Source: CANMXU01 sp052030545
GTDB lineage: Bacteria; Pseudomonadota; Gammaproteobacteria; Enterobacterales; Alteromonadaceae
Length of the DNA stretch: 64,000 bases
Direction of reading: 5' to 3'
NCBI RefSeq assembly: GCF_052030545.1
Contig: NZ_JBPDIH010000006.1
Span: 62,001 to 126,000, forward strand
Shown: piece after piece, positions 7,984-15,843 of the stretch
How the letters are laid out: each line of letters starts with the position of its first letter
Numbering within the stretch: the first letter of the stretch is position 1
Made by a program: the position numbers and the translations under genes
The notes under the pieces: model-generated
Database searches by the model: none
Told to the model about the DNA's origin: nothing
Seen by the model: only the letters and a program-made list of their open reading frames with translations

Positions 7984-9324
7984 TTAGTTCGCCTGCGCTT
8001 TATTATTCAACGTTAGGCTATTTAACGTTGAATAATCTAACATTAAATAGTCTAACGTTAATTGCGTAAGTGTCGCAGTACCCACTTTAAAAGCTGACTC
8101 TTCAACAAAAAAGTAAGGCGAATGATTGCTCGGTGCAGTTTTAGGATCCGTCCCTTTGGGCGTGCCACCTAAAAAGACAAAAAGCCCTGGCACTTGCTGT
8201 GCGTAAAATGAAAAGTCTTCTGCTCCTGCGATTTTTGGCATTTCAATGACATTATTTTTCCCCGCCGCTTTCGCTAAACTAGCAAACATATTTTGAGTTA
8301 ATGCAGGGTTATTGACGGTAACAGGATAACCTTCAAATATTTCTACCTCGGCTTTGGCCCCAGATGAAGCGGCAATATGCGTGGCAGTTGTTTCGATTTT
8401 TTCAAAAATTTGTTGACGATTGCCCATATCAAAGTTGCGAATAGTGCCAACCATTTCAACTTGCTCTGGAATAATATTATTGCGAACACCCCCCGCAATT
8501 TTACCAAAGGAAACAATCGCAGGCTCTTTGGTAATGTCGATTTGACGACTGACAATATGGTTTACCCCAGTCACAATTTGCGCCGCTGCTGCGATAGGAT
8601 CAACCCCACTCCAAGGTCTTGAACCATGTGTTTGCTGACCATGAACGGTAATTTCAAATCTGTCTGCGCTGGCCATTGCAGGGCCACTACGATAGCCAAT
8701 AGCTCCCGATGGTAAGCTTGAAGTGATATGCAATCCAAAGGCGACATCTGGCTGGTAACGTTTAAAAATGCCTTCTTTTAACATTAATTCAGCGCCGCCC
8801 TCTTCGCCTTGTGGCGCACCTTCTTCTGCTGGCTGAAACACAAACATAACATTGCCGCGCAGTTCTTTTTTCATACCTGCAAGCACTTCAGCTACGCCCA
8901 TTAACATCGCCACATGGGTATCATGACCACAAGCGTGCATTACCCCAACATCAACACCACGATAATTGGTTGTTTTAGTTGATTTAAAAGGCAAGTCGAC
9001 CTTTTCAGTTACCGGTAACGCATCCATATCTGCGCGCAACATTACCGTTGGCCCTGACTTATCTCCTTTTAAAAAGCCAACGACGCCAGTATAGGCAATA
9101 TTACTTTCTACCGTCATACCTAAGTCTTTTAAGTGCCTAGCGACAATTTTTGCAGTGCGTGTTTCGCGATTGCCAAGCTCTGGATTTTGATGAAAATCGC
9201 GTCGCCACTTAATCACTTTATCTTCAACACTTTTGAGTAACTCGCTTGGTTGACGCTCAGCGTTAGCACTTACTGATGTCATAACCCCAAAAGCGAGACA
9301 ACAGAATATAATTGTTTTTTTCAT
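7984..9324 (-). CDS. Exported M20-family amidohydrolase/peptidase
   Basis: 446 residues with a signal peptide ending at about SANA, so periplasmic. The M20D core is complete: RADMDALPVTE and the metal-binding MHACGHDTH motif, then QPAEEGAPQGEEGG with the catalytic and metal Glu residues, a dimerisation lid at about residues 220-330, and a final AGAEDFSFY motif with a metal ligand. Family members cleave N-acyl or amide bonds (aminoacylase, hippurate or IAA-amino acid hydrolase). The last about 25 residues are a low-complexity Leu/Thr/Asn tail encoded by a repeat (see separate entry). It is cotranscribed with a second amidohydrolase upstream and the transporter downstream. Confidence 0.9.
   Translation of the reverse strand: MKKTIIFCCLAFGVMTSVSANAERQPSELLKSVEDKVIKWRRDFHQNPELGNRETRTAKIVARHLKDLGMTVESNIAYTGVVGFLKGDKSGPTVMLRADMDALPVTEKVDLPFKSTKTTNYRGVDVGVMHACGHDTHVAMLMGVAEVLAGMKKELRGNVMFVFQPAEEGAPQGEEGGAELMLKEGIFKRYQPDVAFGLHITSSLPSGAIGYRSGPAMASADRFEITVHGQQTHGSRPWSGVDPIAAAAQIVTGVNHIVSRQIDITKEPAIVSFGKIAGGVRNNIIPEQVEMVGTIRNFDMGNRQQIFEKIETTATHIAASSGAKAEVEIFEGYPVTVNNPALTQNMFASLAKAAGKNNVIEMPKIAGAEDFSFYAQQVPGLFVFLGGTPKGTDPKTAPSNHSPYFFVEESAFKVGTATLTQLTLDYLMLDYSTLNSLTLNNKAQAN
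8003..8035. repeat. Long perfect inverted repeat inside the 3' end of the M20 gene
   Basis: A 13-bp perfect palindrome (TTATTCAACGTTA / TAACGTTGAATAA) with a 7-nt loop lies in the last codons of the M20 gene. Further copies of the TCTAACRTTAA core follow to about 8060. The repeat encodes the tail LTLDYLMLDYSTLNSLTLNN, beyond the usual end of the M20 fold, so it looks like repeat DNA captured as coding sequence. Confidence 0.7.
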
Positions 9325-9365
9325 TGTTATTCCTTGTTTATATTGAAAATAATAGTGACAGCGAA

Positions 9366-10796
9366 TTAATGCATACCGACGACGGCTTTTGTCGTCGCTA
9401 TTATTTTTTCAGTGTTGTAACCAACGCCATCTTTAAACACCAAGGGCATTTCTCTTATCACAGCAGCATTGGTTGTTAGATCACCATTTAACAACACCAT
9501 ATTGGCATTTTTTCCAATCTCAATCGAGCCAATTTCATGTGCCCTGTTCAAATACTTTGCAGCATTAAGGGTCGATATTTCAATCGCTTGTTCAATACTA
9601 AACCCCGCCTCAACCAGAAGCTCAACCACACGCTGATTAGAAAAACCAGCAATTACACCACCGTAACCAGTGGGATCTGTACCCGCCATTAATTTTCCGC
9701 CAGCTTCAACAAACATTTTTTCAAGCTGCATCATTTTTTTAAAGACAATTGGCCACGTGGCATTTTCCTGTTGTGCAATTTTTTGCCAACGAGACTCATA
9801 TTGATCTCTTACTTGAGGAATTAAGGCAGCTAATGCTTTAGGATACGCTTTTGGTCTTCCCTTGGTATAGGTTTCAAATACCGTTAAAGTCGACGTTAAG
9901 GTAACATCTTTTTCTATCAAAAAATCAATAAGATCGGCAACTTCGGCTGAGTTGATGTCTAAATTAACTAAGGACTGATGAACCGCCTGTGAACTTGGAC
10001 ACTCATTTTTCACTTTATCTTTGACAAAATCTGTTGATGCAAAAAATCCATGCTCAAGATTATCGATGCCCAGTTCAGCAGCTTCACGGTAGGTTACCGA
10101 GCACAAATGCGCCGTTACTTTATGCTTTTGCTGGTGCGCTTGCTTAATGACCTGTGCTAACTCTTCTAGGCTAATATGCATATAAGCCTTATAAGATGTC
10201 ACCCCTTCAGAGTTCCAGTATTCCATCATCAACTTGGCATTTTCAACATCACGCAAAGGCTTCATTTTTAAAATAGGTAAACCTGGCCCATTTAAATACG
10301 GCGCTGTTACATCGATATCTGGCCCGATAGACTTACCTGAATTTATTGCATCACGTAAATTTAAATCAGCGTATGGCGCAGTTGTTCCAGCGGTTCTAAT
10401 AGTGGTAGCGCCGCCTGCTAGATACAATCGCGGAAAACTGTACAACATTTCGGTATAGTGGGCTTTCCCCGTTGGGTAGAACATATGTTCATGCATCATC
10501 ACCAAGCCAGGAATGAGTGTTTTACCACTGCCATTGATAACGTTCACCGAACTGGCAATGTTAAATTGGCTAGCATTGGCGATAGCAACAATTTTATTGC
10601 CTTTGATCATCACCGTTTGATCACGTTTTACTTCGTTACCTGTACCGTCAATTAAATTAACATGCGTTATGGCAATATCACCTAATGGGTGTTCAACAAA
10701 CTCGTTGCTACTTGCATAAACAGCTGACGGAAGCATTAACAATATTGAAGCGATTACAGAAGTAACTTTAGGAAAAAACTGATTTTTGACGGACAT
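9366..10796 (-). CDS. Exported amidohydrolase (imidazolonepropionase/prolidase-like)
   Basis: 476 residues with an N-terminal signal peptide (about residues 1-28, ending at VYASS). This is a metal-dependent amidohydrolase: a small beta domain, the strand-1 metal motif MMHEHMF, a second set of His ligands in AHLCSVTYREAAELG and DNLEHGF, and the strand-8 Asp in MAGTDPTGYG. The C-terminal NAAKYLNRAHEIGSIEIG segment is typical of the family. Such periplasmic amidohydrolases often split Xaa-Pro dipeptides or cyclic amides. It opens the minus-strand group amidohydrolase-M20-Nramp-RidA, 41 nt before the M20 gene. The exact substrate cannot be read from sequence. Confidence 0.88.
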   Translation of the reverse strand: MSVKNQFFPKVTSVIASILLMLPSAVYASSNEFVEHPLGDIAITHVNLIDGTGNEVKRDQTVMIKGNKIVAIANASQFNIASSVNVINGSGKTLIPGLVMMHEHMFYPTGKAHYTEMLYSFPRLYLAGGATTIRTAGTTAPYADLNLRDAINSGKSIGPDIDVTAPYLNGPGLPILKMKPLRDVENAKLMMEYWNSEGVTSYKAYMHISLEELAQVIKQAHQQKHKVTAHLCSVTYREAAELGIDNLEHGFFASTDFVKDKVKNECPSSQAVHQSLVNLDINSAEVADLIDFLIEKDVTLTSTLTVFETYTKGRPKAYPKALAALIPQVRDQYESRWQKIAQQENATWPIVFKKMMQLEKMFVEAGGKLMAGTDPTGYGGVIAGFSNQRVVELLVEAGFSIEQAIEISTLNAAKYLNRAHEIGSIEIGKNANMVLLNGDLTTNAAVIREMPLVFKDGVGYNTEKIIATTKAVVGMH

Positions 10797-10944
10797 CTTA
10801 TCTGCTCATTTATTCATCTCTATTTAATATCATAAAGCGCGCACTTAAAAATGTAAATCTGAATTCACATTTGATTTAAAAAATGAATATGAGCCACTAT
10901 TGAAATAAAAGAAACAATAACCCTGCTCTCATTGGTGCAAAAAA

Positions 10945-12078
10945 CTAGATCAGTTGCTTTTGAAGATCGCGCCTAGCCCAACGAGTAAATTGCCTTTGTA
11001 GCTCTTTTCTTGGCAGGTCTAAAACAGTTTTAACCTGCCATATATCATTAATATCACATAAGTTTTGTTGTTCTAATTGAATAACCTTTGCCAACATATT
11101 TTTTCTTTGCGGGTTGTCCATCATAAAATAGATAAACGCCCAACTCGTTGCGTATAACTTATTTTTTAGCTTTGAATTCCAATCGTGATTAGTGGCTGTT
11201 AATAATTGCTCTAACGGCAAGACCTGTTCAGATAAAAGACCATTATTCGTCCAATTTTGGTTGGGATAAACTTTGCTAATTTGGCCTTTAACCTCAATGT
11301 ATTCACTGTACTCCGCCAAACCTTCATTTAACCACCTAGGGCTATAGCCGATAATCGCTCGGTTTATCGCGTGAGCGGCTTCATGAGTAGCAGTTCGCAT
11401 AGTTGTCGCGTGGTTAGTAAGCAATAGGAAAGCTTGATTGGTGGCGTGGCTATAAAAGCCAAGAGTATTATCGCTATCAGACATGTTATGCTTGGCTTTT
11501 ATTTGATTGAATGCGTGTTTAGAAGTAAAAATATTAAGCTTGATATCAACTTTTTTTAAAGATGAACTGTCGACTAGTTGGCCATAAACTTCAAATAACT
11601 TATTAAGTTTTAGTGTTAACTTTTGATGAAAATCGTAAGGCACGTTTTCAGCATTTAAGTTTAAGTTTAAGGTAAAATAATCAAATACCTTTTCACCAGC
11701 GTAATTCAATAGTGTGAAGTCGTCATTTTTTGGCGGCGTACTGCTAAAGTTTGCTATTCCTTTATCATCCACCCAAGTATAAACCTGACCAACTTTTTTA
11801 TACTTTATTTTGCCTAACGAGGTGTCTTTACAGGTTTTAGCATAGCCAACTTCAACATGTGAGTATTGTTTCTTTAAGTTTTGGTGAGTTGTAACTTGTT
11901 CGGTATGGGCCGGTGACTGGTTAGGTTCTTGAGAAGTATAAAATAATGACTCAAGCCAATGTGTCGCTCTATTAAGCGATACTTGCAGGGTAATACTATT
12001 GCCACTCAAATAGTTCGCAAGTATAAAACTACCGACAAACGCCAGTGCGGTAAATGTACCGATAAGCCTTTTTTTCAT
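10945..12078 (-). CDS. Membrane-anchored DUF4124 plus gluzincin-like metallopeptidase domain protein
   Basis: 377 residues. Residues 7-25 are an N-terminal hydrophobic anchor. Residues about 90-125 contain the DUF4124 signature YTWVDDKGIANFSSTPP. The C-terminal half is a gluzincin-like peptidase domain: zinc motif H232-E-A-A-H236 followed at 252 by Glu in the WLNEGLAEY motif, which gives a complete His-His-Glu site. The AGGAAG ribosome site fixes the ATG. It is predicted to act in the periplasm on the envelope or on peptides. No operon partner is apparent; the next minus-strand gene starts 148 nt downstream. The named substrate is unknown. Confidence 0.8.
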   Translation of the reverse strand: MKKRLIGTFTALAFVGSFILANYLSGNSITLQVSLNRATHWLESLFYTSQEPNQSPAHTEQVTTHQNLKKQYSHVEVGYAKTCKDTSLGKIKYKKVGQVYTWVDDKGIANFSSTPPKNDDFTLLNYAGEKVFDYFTLNLNLNAENVPYDFHQKLTLKLNKLFEVYGQLVDSSSLKKVDIKLNIFTSKHAFNQIKAKHNMSDSDNTLGFYSHATNQAFLLLTNHATTMRTATHEAAHAINRAIIGYSPRWLNEGLAEYSEYIEVKGQISKVYPNQNWTNNGLLSEQVLPLEQLLTATNHDWNSKLKNKLYATSWAFIYFMMDNPQRKNMLAKVIQLEQQNLCDINDIWQVKTVLDLPRKELQRQFTRWARRDLQKQLI

Positions 12079-12156
12079 GTCGCTTCCTTGGACAACTTAA
12101 GTAAATACTAACTCACAAGATATCAATTAGTTAGCCACATCACAAATTTCAGGCAC

Positions 12157-12179
12157 AAAAAAACCAGCACTAGGCTGGC
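12157..12179 (-). terminator. Intrinsic terminator of tRNA-Leu
   Basis: Reading the minus strand, a CCAGC / GCTGG stem with a 5-nt loop is followed by seven T residues, about 30 nt after the tRNA 3' end. It ends the tRNA transcript before the metallopeptidase gene. Confidence 0.8.
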
Positions 12180-12207
12180 TAATTTTTTCCTTAAATTAAC
12201 AAGGAAA

Positions 12208-12292
12208 TGGTACCGGAGGACGGACTTGAACCGTCACGCTCGAAAGCAACGGATTTTGAATCCGTCGTGTCTACCAATTCCACCACTCCGGC
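12208..12292 (-). tRNA. tRNA-Leu (anticodon CAA)
   Basis: An 85-nt class II tRNA with encoded CCA. The acceptor stem GCCGGAG pairs with CTCCGGT (one G-T pair at the base), discriminator A. The D-arm contains GGTGGAATTGGTAGACA. The anticodon loop TTCAAAA sits between ACGGA and TCCGT, giving anticodon CAA. A long variable arm follows, then the T-arm with GGTTCAAGTCC. The class II shape and the anticodon both fit leucine (UUG codons). Confidence 0.97.
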
Positions 12293-12334
12293 GACACAGT
12301 GACTAACTAATGAAACATTAGTTAAGTGGCAGGC

Positions 12335-12362
12335 ATTATACGAAATTTACTGGCATTGGCAA
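12335..12362 (-). promoter_or_regulatory. Sigma-70 promoter of tRNA-Leu
   Basis: On the minus strand TTGCCA (-35) and a perfect TATAAT (-10) are 16 bp apart. They are followed by the GC-rich discriminator GCCTGCC, typical of stringently controlled stable RNA promoters. The predicted start is about 35 nt before the tRNA, with an AACTAATG/CATTAGTT hairpin in the leader. Confidence 0.85.
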
Positions 12363-12508
12363 CTGTTTTTCTCGGCAATTGTCGCAATTGATACTTATTT
12401 AAACAGCGATATTATTTTTTAGAAATTTAATCACTTAGCGCGCCTAACCTTTACAAACAAAAAACTAAATTCTATAACTAAATTATGATTATTTTTTAGG
12501 CAAGCCCG

Positions 12509-13495
12509 ATGAGAGTGCTTATAAAAAGTGCGACCTTTTTCATATTGATGATCTTTAGCCTGTCTGGCTTTACTAAACCGGCTAAAATATTAGTGATCGA
12601 AAGTTACCATGCTGAATACAAATGGGACATTGAATATAAAAAAGCACTAAAAGATTATTTGGGCAAAGAGCACCAATTACACTATTTTCAAATGGACACT
12701 AAACGTGTGCCAGCCAGTCAATTTCAATACCGTTCGGATCTTGCTTGGCAAGCTTATTTAGAGCTTCAGCCTGACGTGGTTATTTTAGGTGATGACAACG
12801 CATTAAAATATCTGGCAGCTAGGTTCGGTAAAACAACAACGCCTGTGGTCTACTTAGGCATTAATAACAACCCTAGAAACTACCCTCTTGGTAACGCCAA
12901 AAATATTACCGGTGTATTAGAGCGGCCCTTAATAAAGCGTTCAGTGATGACCATAGGTAGCGTTATTCCCAAAATGAGTCGCTTATTAATTTTATTTGAT
13001 TCAGGCGTAACTGCACATACTTCGTTAGAGAATATATTTGATAATGAAAGTGTTACCACGATTAGCAATATTCAGGTTGAAATTAAGCTAATAAAAGAGT
13101 GGGAAATTTGGCAATCACAAGTCAATAATTCACCAGCTAATTATGATGCCATTATCGTTGGCCTATATCACACGATAAGAGATAAAGATAATAACTACGT
13201 CGACGCTGAAAAAGTGCTGCAATGGACGTCTAAAAACTCGCCATTGCCTATGTTTGCTTTATGGGATTTTGCTGTTGGTAAAGACAAAGCGATTGGTGGT
13301 TTAGTACTGCAAGCCTACCATCAAGGGGCCGCAGCGGCGAATTTAGTACTTAAAATACTTGCCGGATATCCCCCTGAAAAATTACGCCCGATAACGGCAG
13401 TAAATGGTACTTACTTGTTTAGTCATTCAGAATTGAATAAATCGAATATTCAGCTACCCGACCATATTTGGGCTTCTGCCATTTGGGTGGAATAA
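12509..13495 (+). CDS. Periplasmic ABC-type substrate-binding protein (COG2984-like)
   Basis: 328 residues with a signal peptide (residues 1-22, ending SGFTKP). The mature part is a type I periplasmic-binding fold: ILVIESYHAEYKWD at the start, PDVVILGDDNALKYLA for the first lobe, and TGVLERPL and IVGLYHTIRD in the second lobe. The same fold is used both by ABC uptake systems for unknown ligands and as a sensor for histidine kinases. No permease, ATPase or kinase gene is adjacent, so it is an orphan. Its stop lies 4 nt from the stop of a convergent small gene. The ligand is unknown. Confidence 0.75.
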   Translation: MRVLIKSATFFILMIFSLSGFTKPAKILVIESYHAEYKWDIEYKKALKDYLGKEHQLHYFQMDTKRVPASQFQYRSDLAWQAYLELQPDVVILGDDNALKYLAARFGKTTTPVVYLGINNNPRNYPLGNAKNITGVLERPLIKRSVMTIGSVIPKMSRLLILFDSGVTAHTSLENIFDNESVTTISNIQVEIKLIKEWEIWQSQVNNSPANYDAIIVGLYHTIRDKDNNYVDAEKVLQWTSKNSPLPMFALWDFAVGKDKAIGGLVLQAYHQGAAAANLVLKILAGYPPEKLRPITAVNGTYLFSHSELNKSNIQLPDHIWASAIWVE

Positions 13496-13499
13496 ACAG

Positions 13500-13895
13500 T
13501 TAAGCCGATAATTGCTGCTCTAGCCAAAGTCGCGCAGAATGTTCATCTTCAAAAAATGCATGCTTTAAATTGGCTAATTTGTAAGCCTGTCCGCACTGGT
13601 GCTTAGTTAATGCTTTAAAGTCGCATTGTTCTAAATTAACGGCAACGGCAATAGCTTTGCCTTTCCTGATAAAATCAACGTGATAAGCGATACTATTATT
13701 AACTGCGATAGCTTCACCAATAGGGCTGAGTAAAATTGCGTATTTTTTCTCTTGCATAGTGGCAGCAACGTGGAATAGTTCATGATGTAACTCATCAAAA
13801 AACTCTATATTCCACGGCCCCTGTGCAGAAAGAGCGATGATATTGCTCTCGACCCTAATGTCAAACTTCCCATGAGCTACAAATGCATCGTTCAT
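13500..13895 (-). CDS. Small conserved-type protein, possible SpoIIAA/STAS-like fold
   Basis: 131 residues, no signal peptide or membrane segment, preceded by a clear AAGGAG ribosome site, so it is a genuine gene. The alternation of short strands and helices (FDIRVESNIIALSAQGPWN, then helix, KYAILLSP, helix, AIAVAVNLEQCDF) and a final ARLWLEQQL helix recall the SpoIIAA-like/STAS family found in many marine gammaproteobacteria. It has its own promoter region, convergent with the orphan binding protein. No function can be given. Confidence 0.6.
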   Translation of the reverse strand: MNDAFVAHGKFDIRVESNIIALSAQGPWNIEFFDELHHELFHVAATMQEKKYAILLSPIGEAIAVNNSIAYHVDFIRKGKAIAVAVNLEQCDFKALTKHQCGQAYKLANLKHAFFEDEHSARLWLEQQLSA

Positions 13896-14051
13896 TAAAT
13901 CTCCTTACTTCCCTTTCGATGTCGACAACACTGCTGTGAATTTAAACAATACCTTGTTCAATTTTTTCGGTCAATGTGGTTATTGGCCAATTTATACTTA
14001 AGCTTTGTTGGCTGCTTTGCTAGACTAGCGAAAATTTTAAGAGGCTCATTC

Positions 14052-14546
14052 ATGACAGCAAACTATACTTCTTTCCCGCGTGCTGGTTTTATTCGCCGTT
14101 TAAGTTCTTGGATATACGACTTTTTGATTGCCGTAGCGGTCTACATGTGCGCAGGTGCGGTTTCGTTTCTGTTAGTCACTTTGTGTTTATATTTCGGCTT
14201 AATTGACATGTCAGGTTATGAGCATGTAGTTGACAAAATAGCCAATACACCATGGTTAAAAGGGCTAAATGAAGTGTGGAAATTTGCTTGGGTGAGTTTT
14301 TTCTTTGTCTGGTTTTGGAGTAAAAGTGGTCAAACACTTGGTATGAAAGCATGGCGTTTGCGTGTGCAAAACCAAGACGGAAGTTTGATCAGCAAAAAAA
14401 CCGGAGTAAAACGTTTATTACCAACCTTATTAGGTTTAGGTAACTTAACCGTTTTATTTGATAAGAATAATTTGAGCTTGCAAGACCGATTAACGAAAAC
14501 CGAAGTTGTTGTTTTATCGCTAGAAGCGAATCGCGGACGATTATAG
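14052..14546 (+). CDS. RDD family membrane protein
   Basis: 164 residues with three hydrophobic segments: residues about 20-50, 75-95 and a weaker C-terminal one. The RDD signature RRLSSWIYDFLIA occurs early and GQTLGMKAWRLRVQ in the second half, typical of the RDD domain. A longer frame opens at 13974, but the AAGAGG site before the ATG at 14052 and the family's usual start support the shorter form. RDD proteins have been linked to ion exchange, but most are uncharacterised. It is convergent with lptG, separated by a repeat patch. Confidence 0.85.
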   Translation: MTANYTSFPRAGFIRRLSSWIYDFLIAVAVYMCAGAVSFLLVTLCLYFGLIDMSGYEHVVDKIANTPWLKGLNEVWKFAWVSFFFVWFWSKSGQTLGMKAWRLRVQNQDGSLISKKTGVKRLLPTLLGLGNLTVLFDKNNLSLQDRLTKTEVVVLSLEANRGRL

Positions 14547-14559
14547 GCAATAGCTGTAA

Positions 14560-14770
14560 GATTTTAGCTGTAAGCAGGAAAGTTACAAGCCAATAGCCGC
14601 AAGTGGCAAGTTTTAACCTTACAACCTTGTCACTTTGCTCTTACCGCTTGTCGCTTTTAACTTTTTACTTATCACTTATAGCTTGTAGCTTGTAGCTTGT
14701 AGCTTCTTACTTGTAACTTGTCGCTATTGGCTTATAGCTTACCCGCTTGTAACTTTCAGCTTGCCCGCTG
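14560..14770. repeat. Degenerate AGCTTGT-type heptamer repeat and long imperfect inverted repeat
   Basis: The whole gap between RDD and lptG is made of variants of one short unit. Its core is a run of three and a half AGCTTGT heptamers around 14685-14707. The left part (14575-14620) is the approximate reverse complement of the right part (14705-14745); for example GTTACAAGCCAATAGCC on the left corresponds to GGCTATTGGCTTATAGC on the right. It would form a large hairpin between convergent genes. It does not have the spacer structure of a CRISPR array. Confidence 0.8.
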
Positions 14771-15838
14771 CTAGCTAGGTTTCTTTTTGATCAGATAAAT
14801 AGCGACCATCACAAATACAATACTTGGCATAATTGCGCCTAAAATAGGCGGCAGTTGATACACTAAGCTCATCGACCCCATCACTTGGTTACTGATATGA
14901 AACAGCAAACCGGTGAAAACGCCCATCATAATTCTTGCCCCCATAGAGACAGAGCGCAGCGGACCAAAAATAAACGACAAGGCCACTAACAGCATCACAG
15001 CAACCGTTACCGGTTGAATAATCTTGCGCCAAAACGCTAACTGATATCGGCTCGGATCTTGGTTATTCGCTTGTAAATAATCTAAATAGTTAAGTAAACC
15101 TTCAATGGAAAGCGACTCGGGCTTTACTGTTACCACACCAAGTTTTTCAGGGGTAAGAGTTGAAGGCCAATTGCGGCTAGCTTCTTTTACGGTAACAATT
15201 TCATCATCGGTAATTTCCGTATCGGTTACATTGGTTAGCTGCCATTCGTCATTAACATAGCGAGCACTGTCAGCAGATAACCAGCTCGACAGTTTTAGCT
15301 CGTCGTTAAAGCGGTAAACTTGTACTTGTTTTAATGCACCACGCTCTTCAACTTCGCCAATATGAACAAAGTATTTGCCATCTTTTGCCCAAATACCATT
15401 TTTTGATGATATTAAACTACCGCCAGAGATTGCTTGCGCGCGAATTTCTCGCGCTGCAGCTTCGCCAGACGGTGCTAACCATTCACCAACCGCCATGCTA
15501 AATACGATCAATAGCACTGCAGTTTTCATCACTGATTTAATAATATTAAGCTTCGACAAGCCTGCTGCCTGCATCACCACAAGCTCACTGTTACTCGCCA
15601 TCATGCCTATGCCGACTAGACCACCGATAAGTGCGGCCATTGGGAAAAATATTTCCACATCGCGCGGCACCGCATAAAGCACATAAAGTGCAGCGTGTGA
15701 TAAGTCATAATTGCCACGACCTACTGCTTTCATTTGCTCAACAAACTTAATAATGCCGCTAACGCTAACAAAAACAGCTAAGGTTAAAAACGTAGTTGAA
15801 GTAATTATTCGGCCAATATACCAATCTAAAATACGCAT
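14771..15838 (-). CDS. lptG: LPS export ABC transporter permease LptG
   Basis: 355 residues, the usual length. Transmembrane segments lie at about residues 10-35, 55-80 and 95-120, followed by a periplasmic beta-jellyroll domain (about 135-260) and three C-terminal helices. The opening MRILDWYIGRIITSTTF is typical of LptG. With LptF and LptB2 it extracts LPS from the inner membrane and passes it to LptC and the LptA bridge. It follows lptF with a 5-nt gap, so the pair form one operon. LptD of the same pathway is at the other end of this window. Confidence 0.96.
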   Translation of the reverse strand: MRILDWYIGRIITSTTFLTLAVFVSVSGIIKFVEQMKAVGRGNYDLSHAALYVLYAVPRDVEIFFPMAALIGGLVGIGMMASNSELVVMQAAGLSKLNIIKSVMKTAVLLIVFSMAVGEWLAPSGEAAAREIRAQAISGGSLISSKNGIWAKDGKYFVHIGEVEERGALKQVQVYRFNDELKLSSWLSADSARYVNDEWQLTNVTDTEITDDEIVTVKEASRNWPSTLTPEKLGVVTVKPESLSIEGLLNYLDYLQANNQDPSRYQLAFWRKIIQPVTVAVMLLVALSFIFGPLRSVSMGARIMMGVFTGLLFHISNQVMGSMSLVYQLPPILGAIMPSIVFVMVAIYLIKKKPS

Positions 15839-15843
15839 GACGT

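Noticed and set aside
12208..12292. tRNA-Leu as an integration site for a mobile element
   Set aside because: No integrase, no direct repeat of the tRNA 3' end and no island-like genes were seen on either side.
14680..14710. AGCTTGT tandem units as a possible CRISPR array
   Set aside because: Units are 7 bp and contiguous or degenerate, with no regular spacers and no cas genes in the window.
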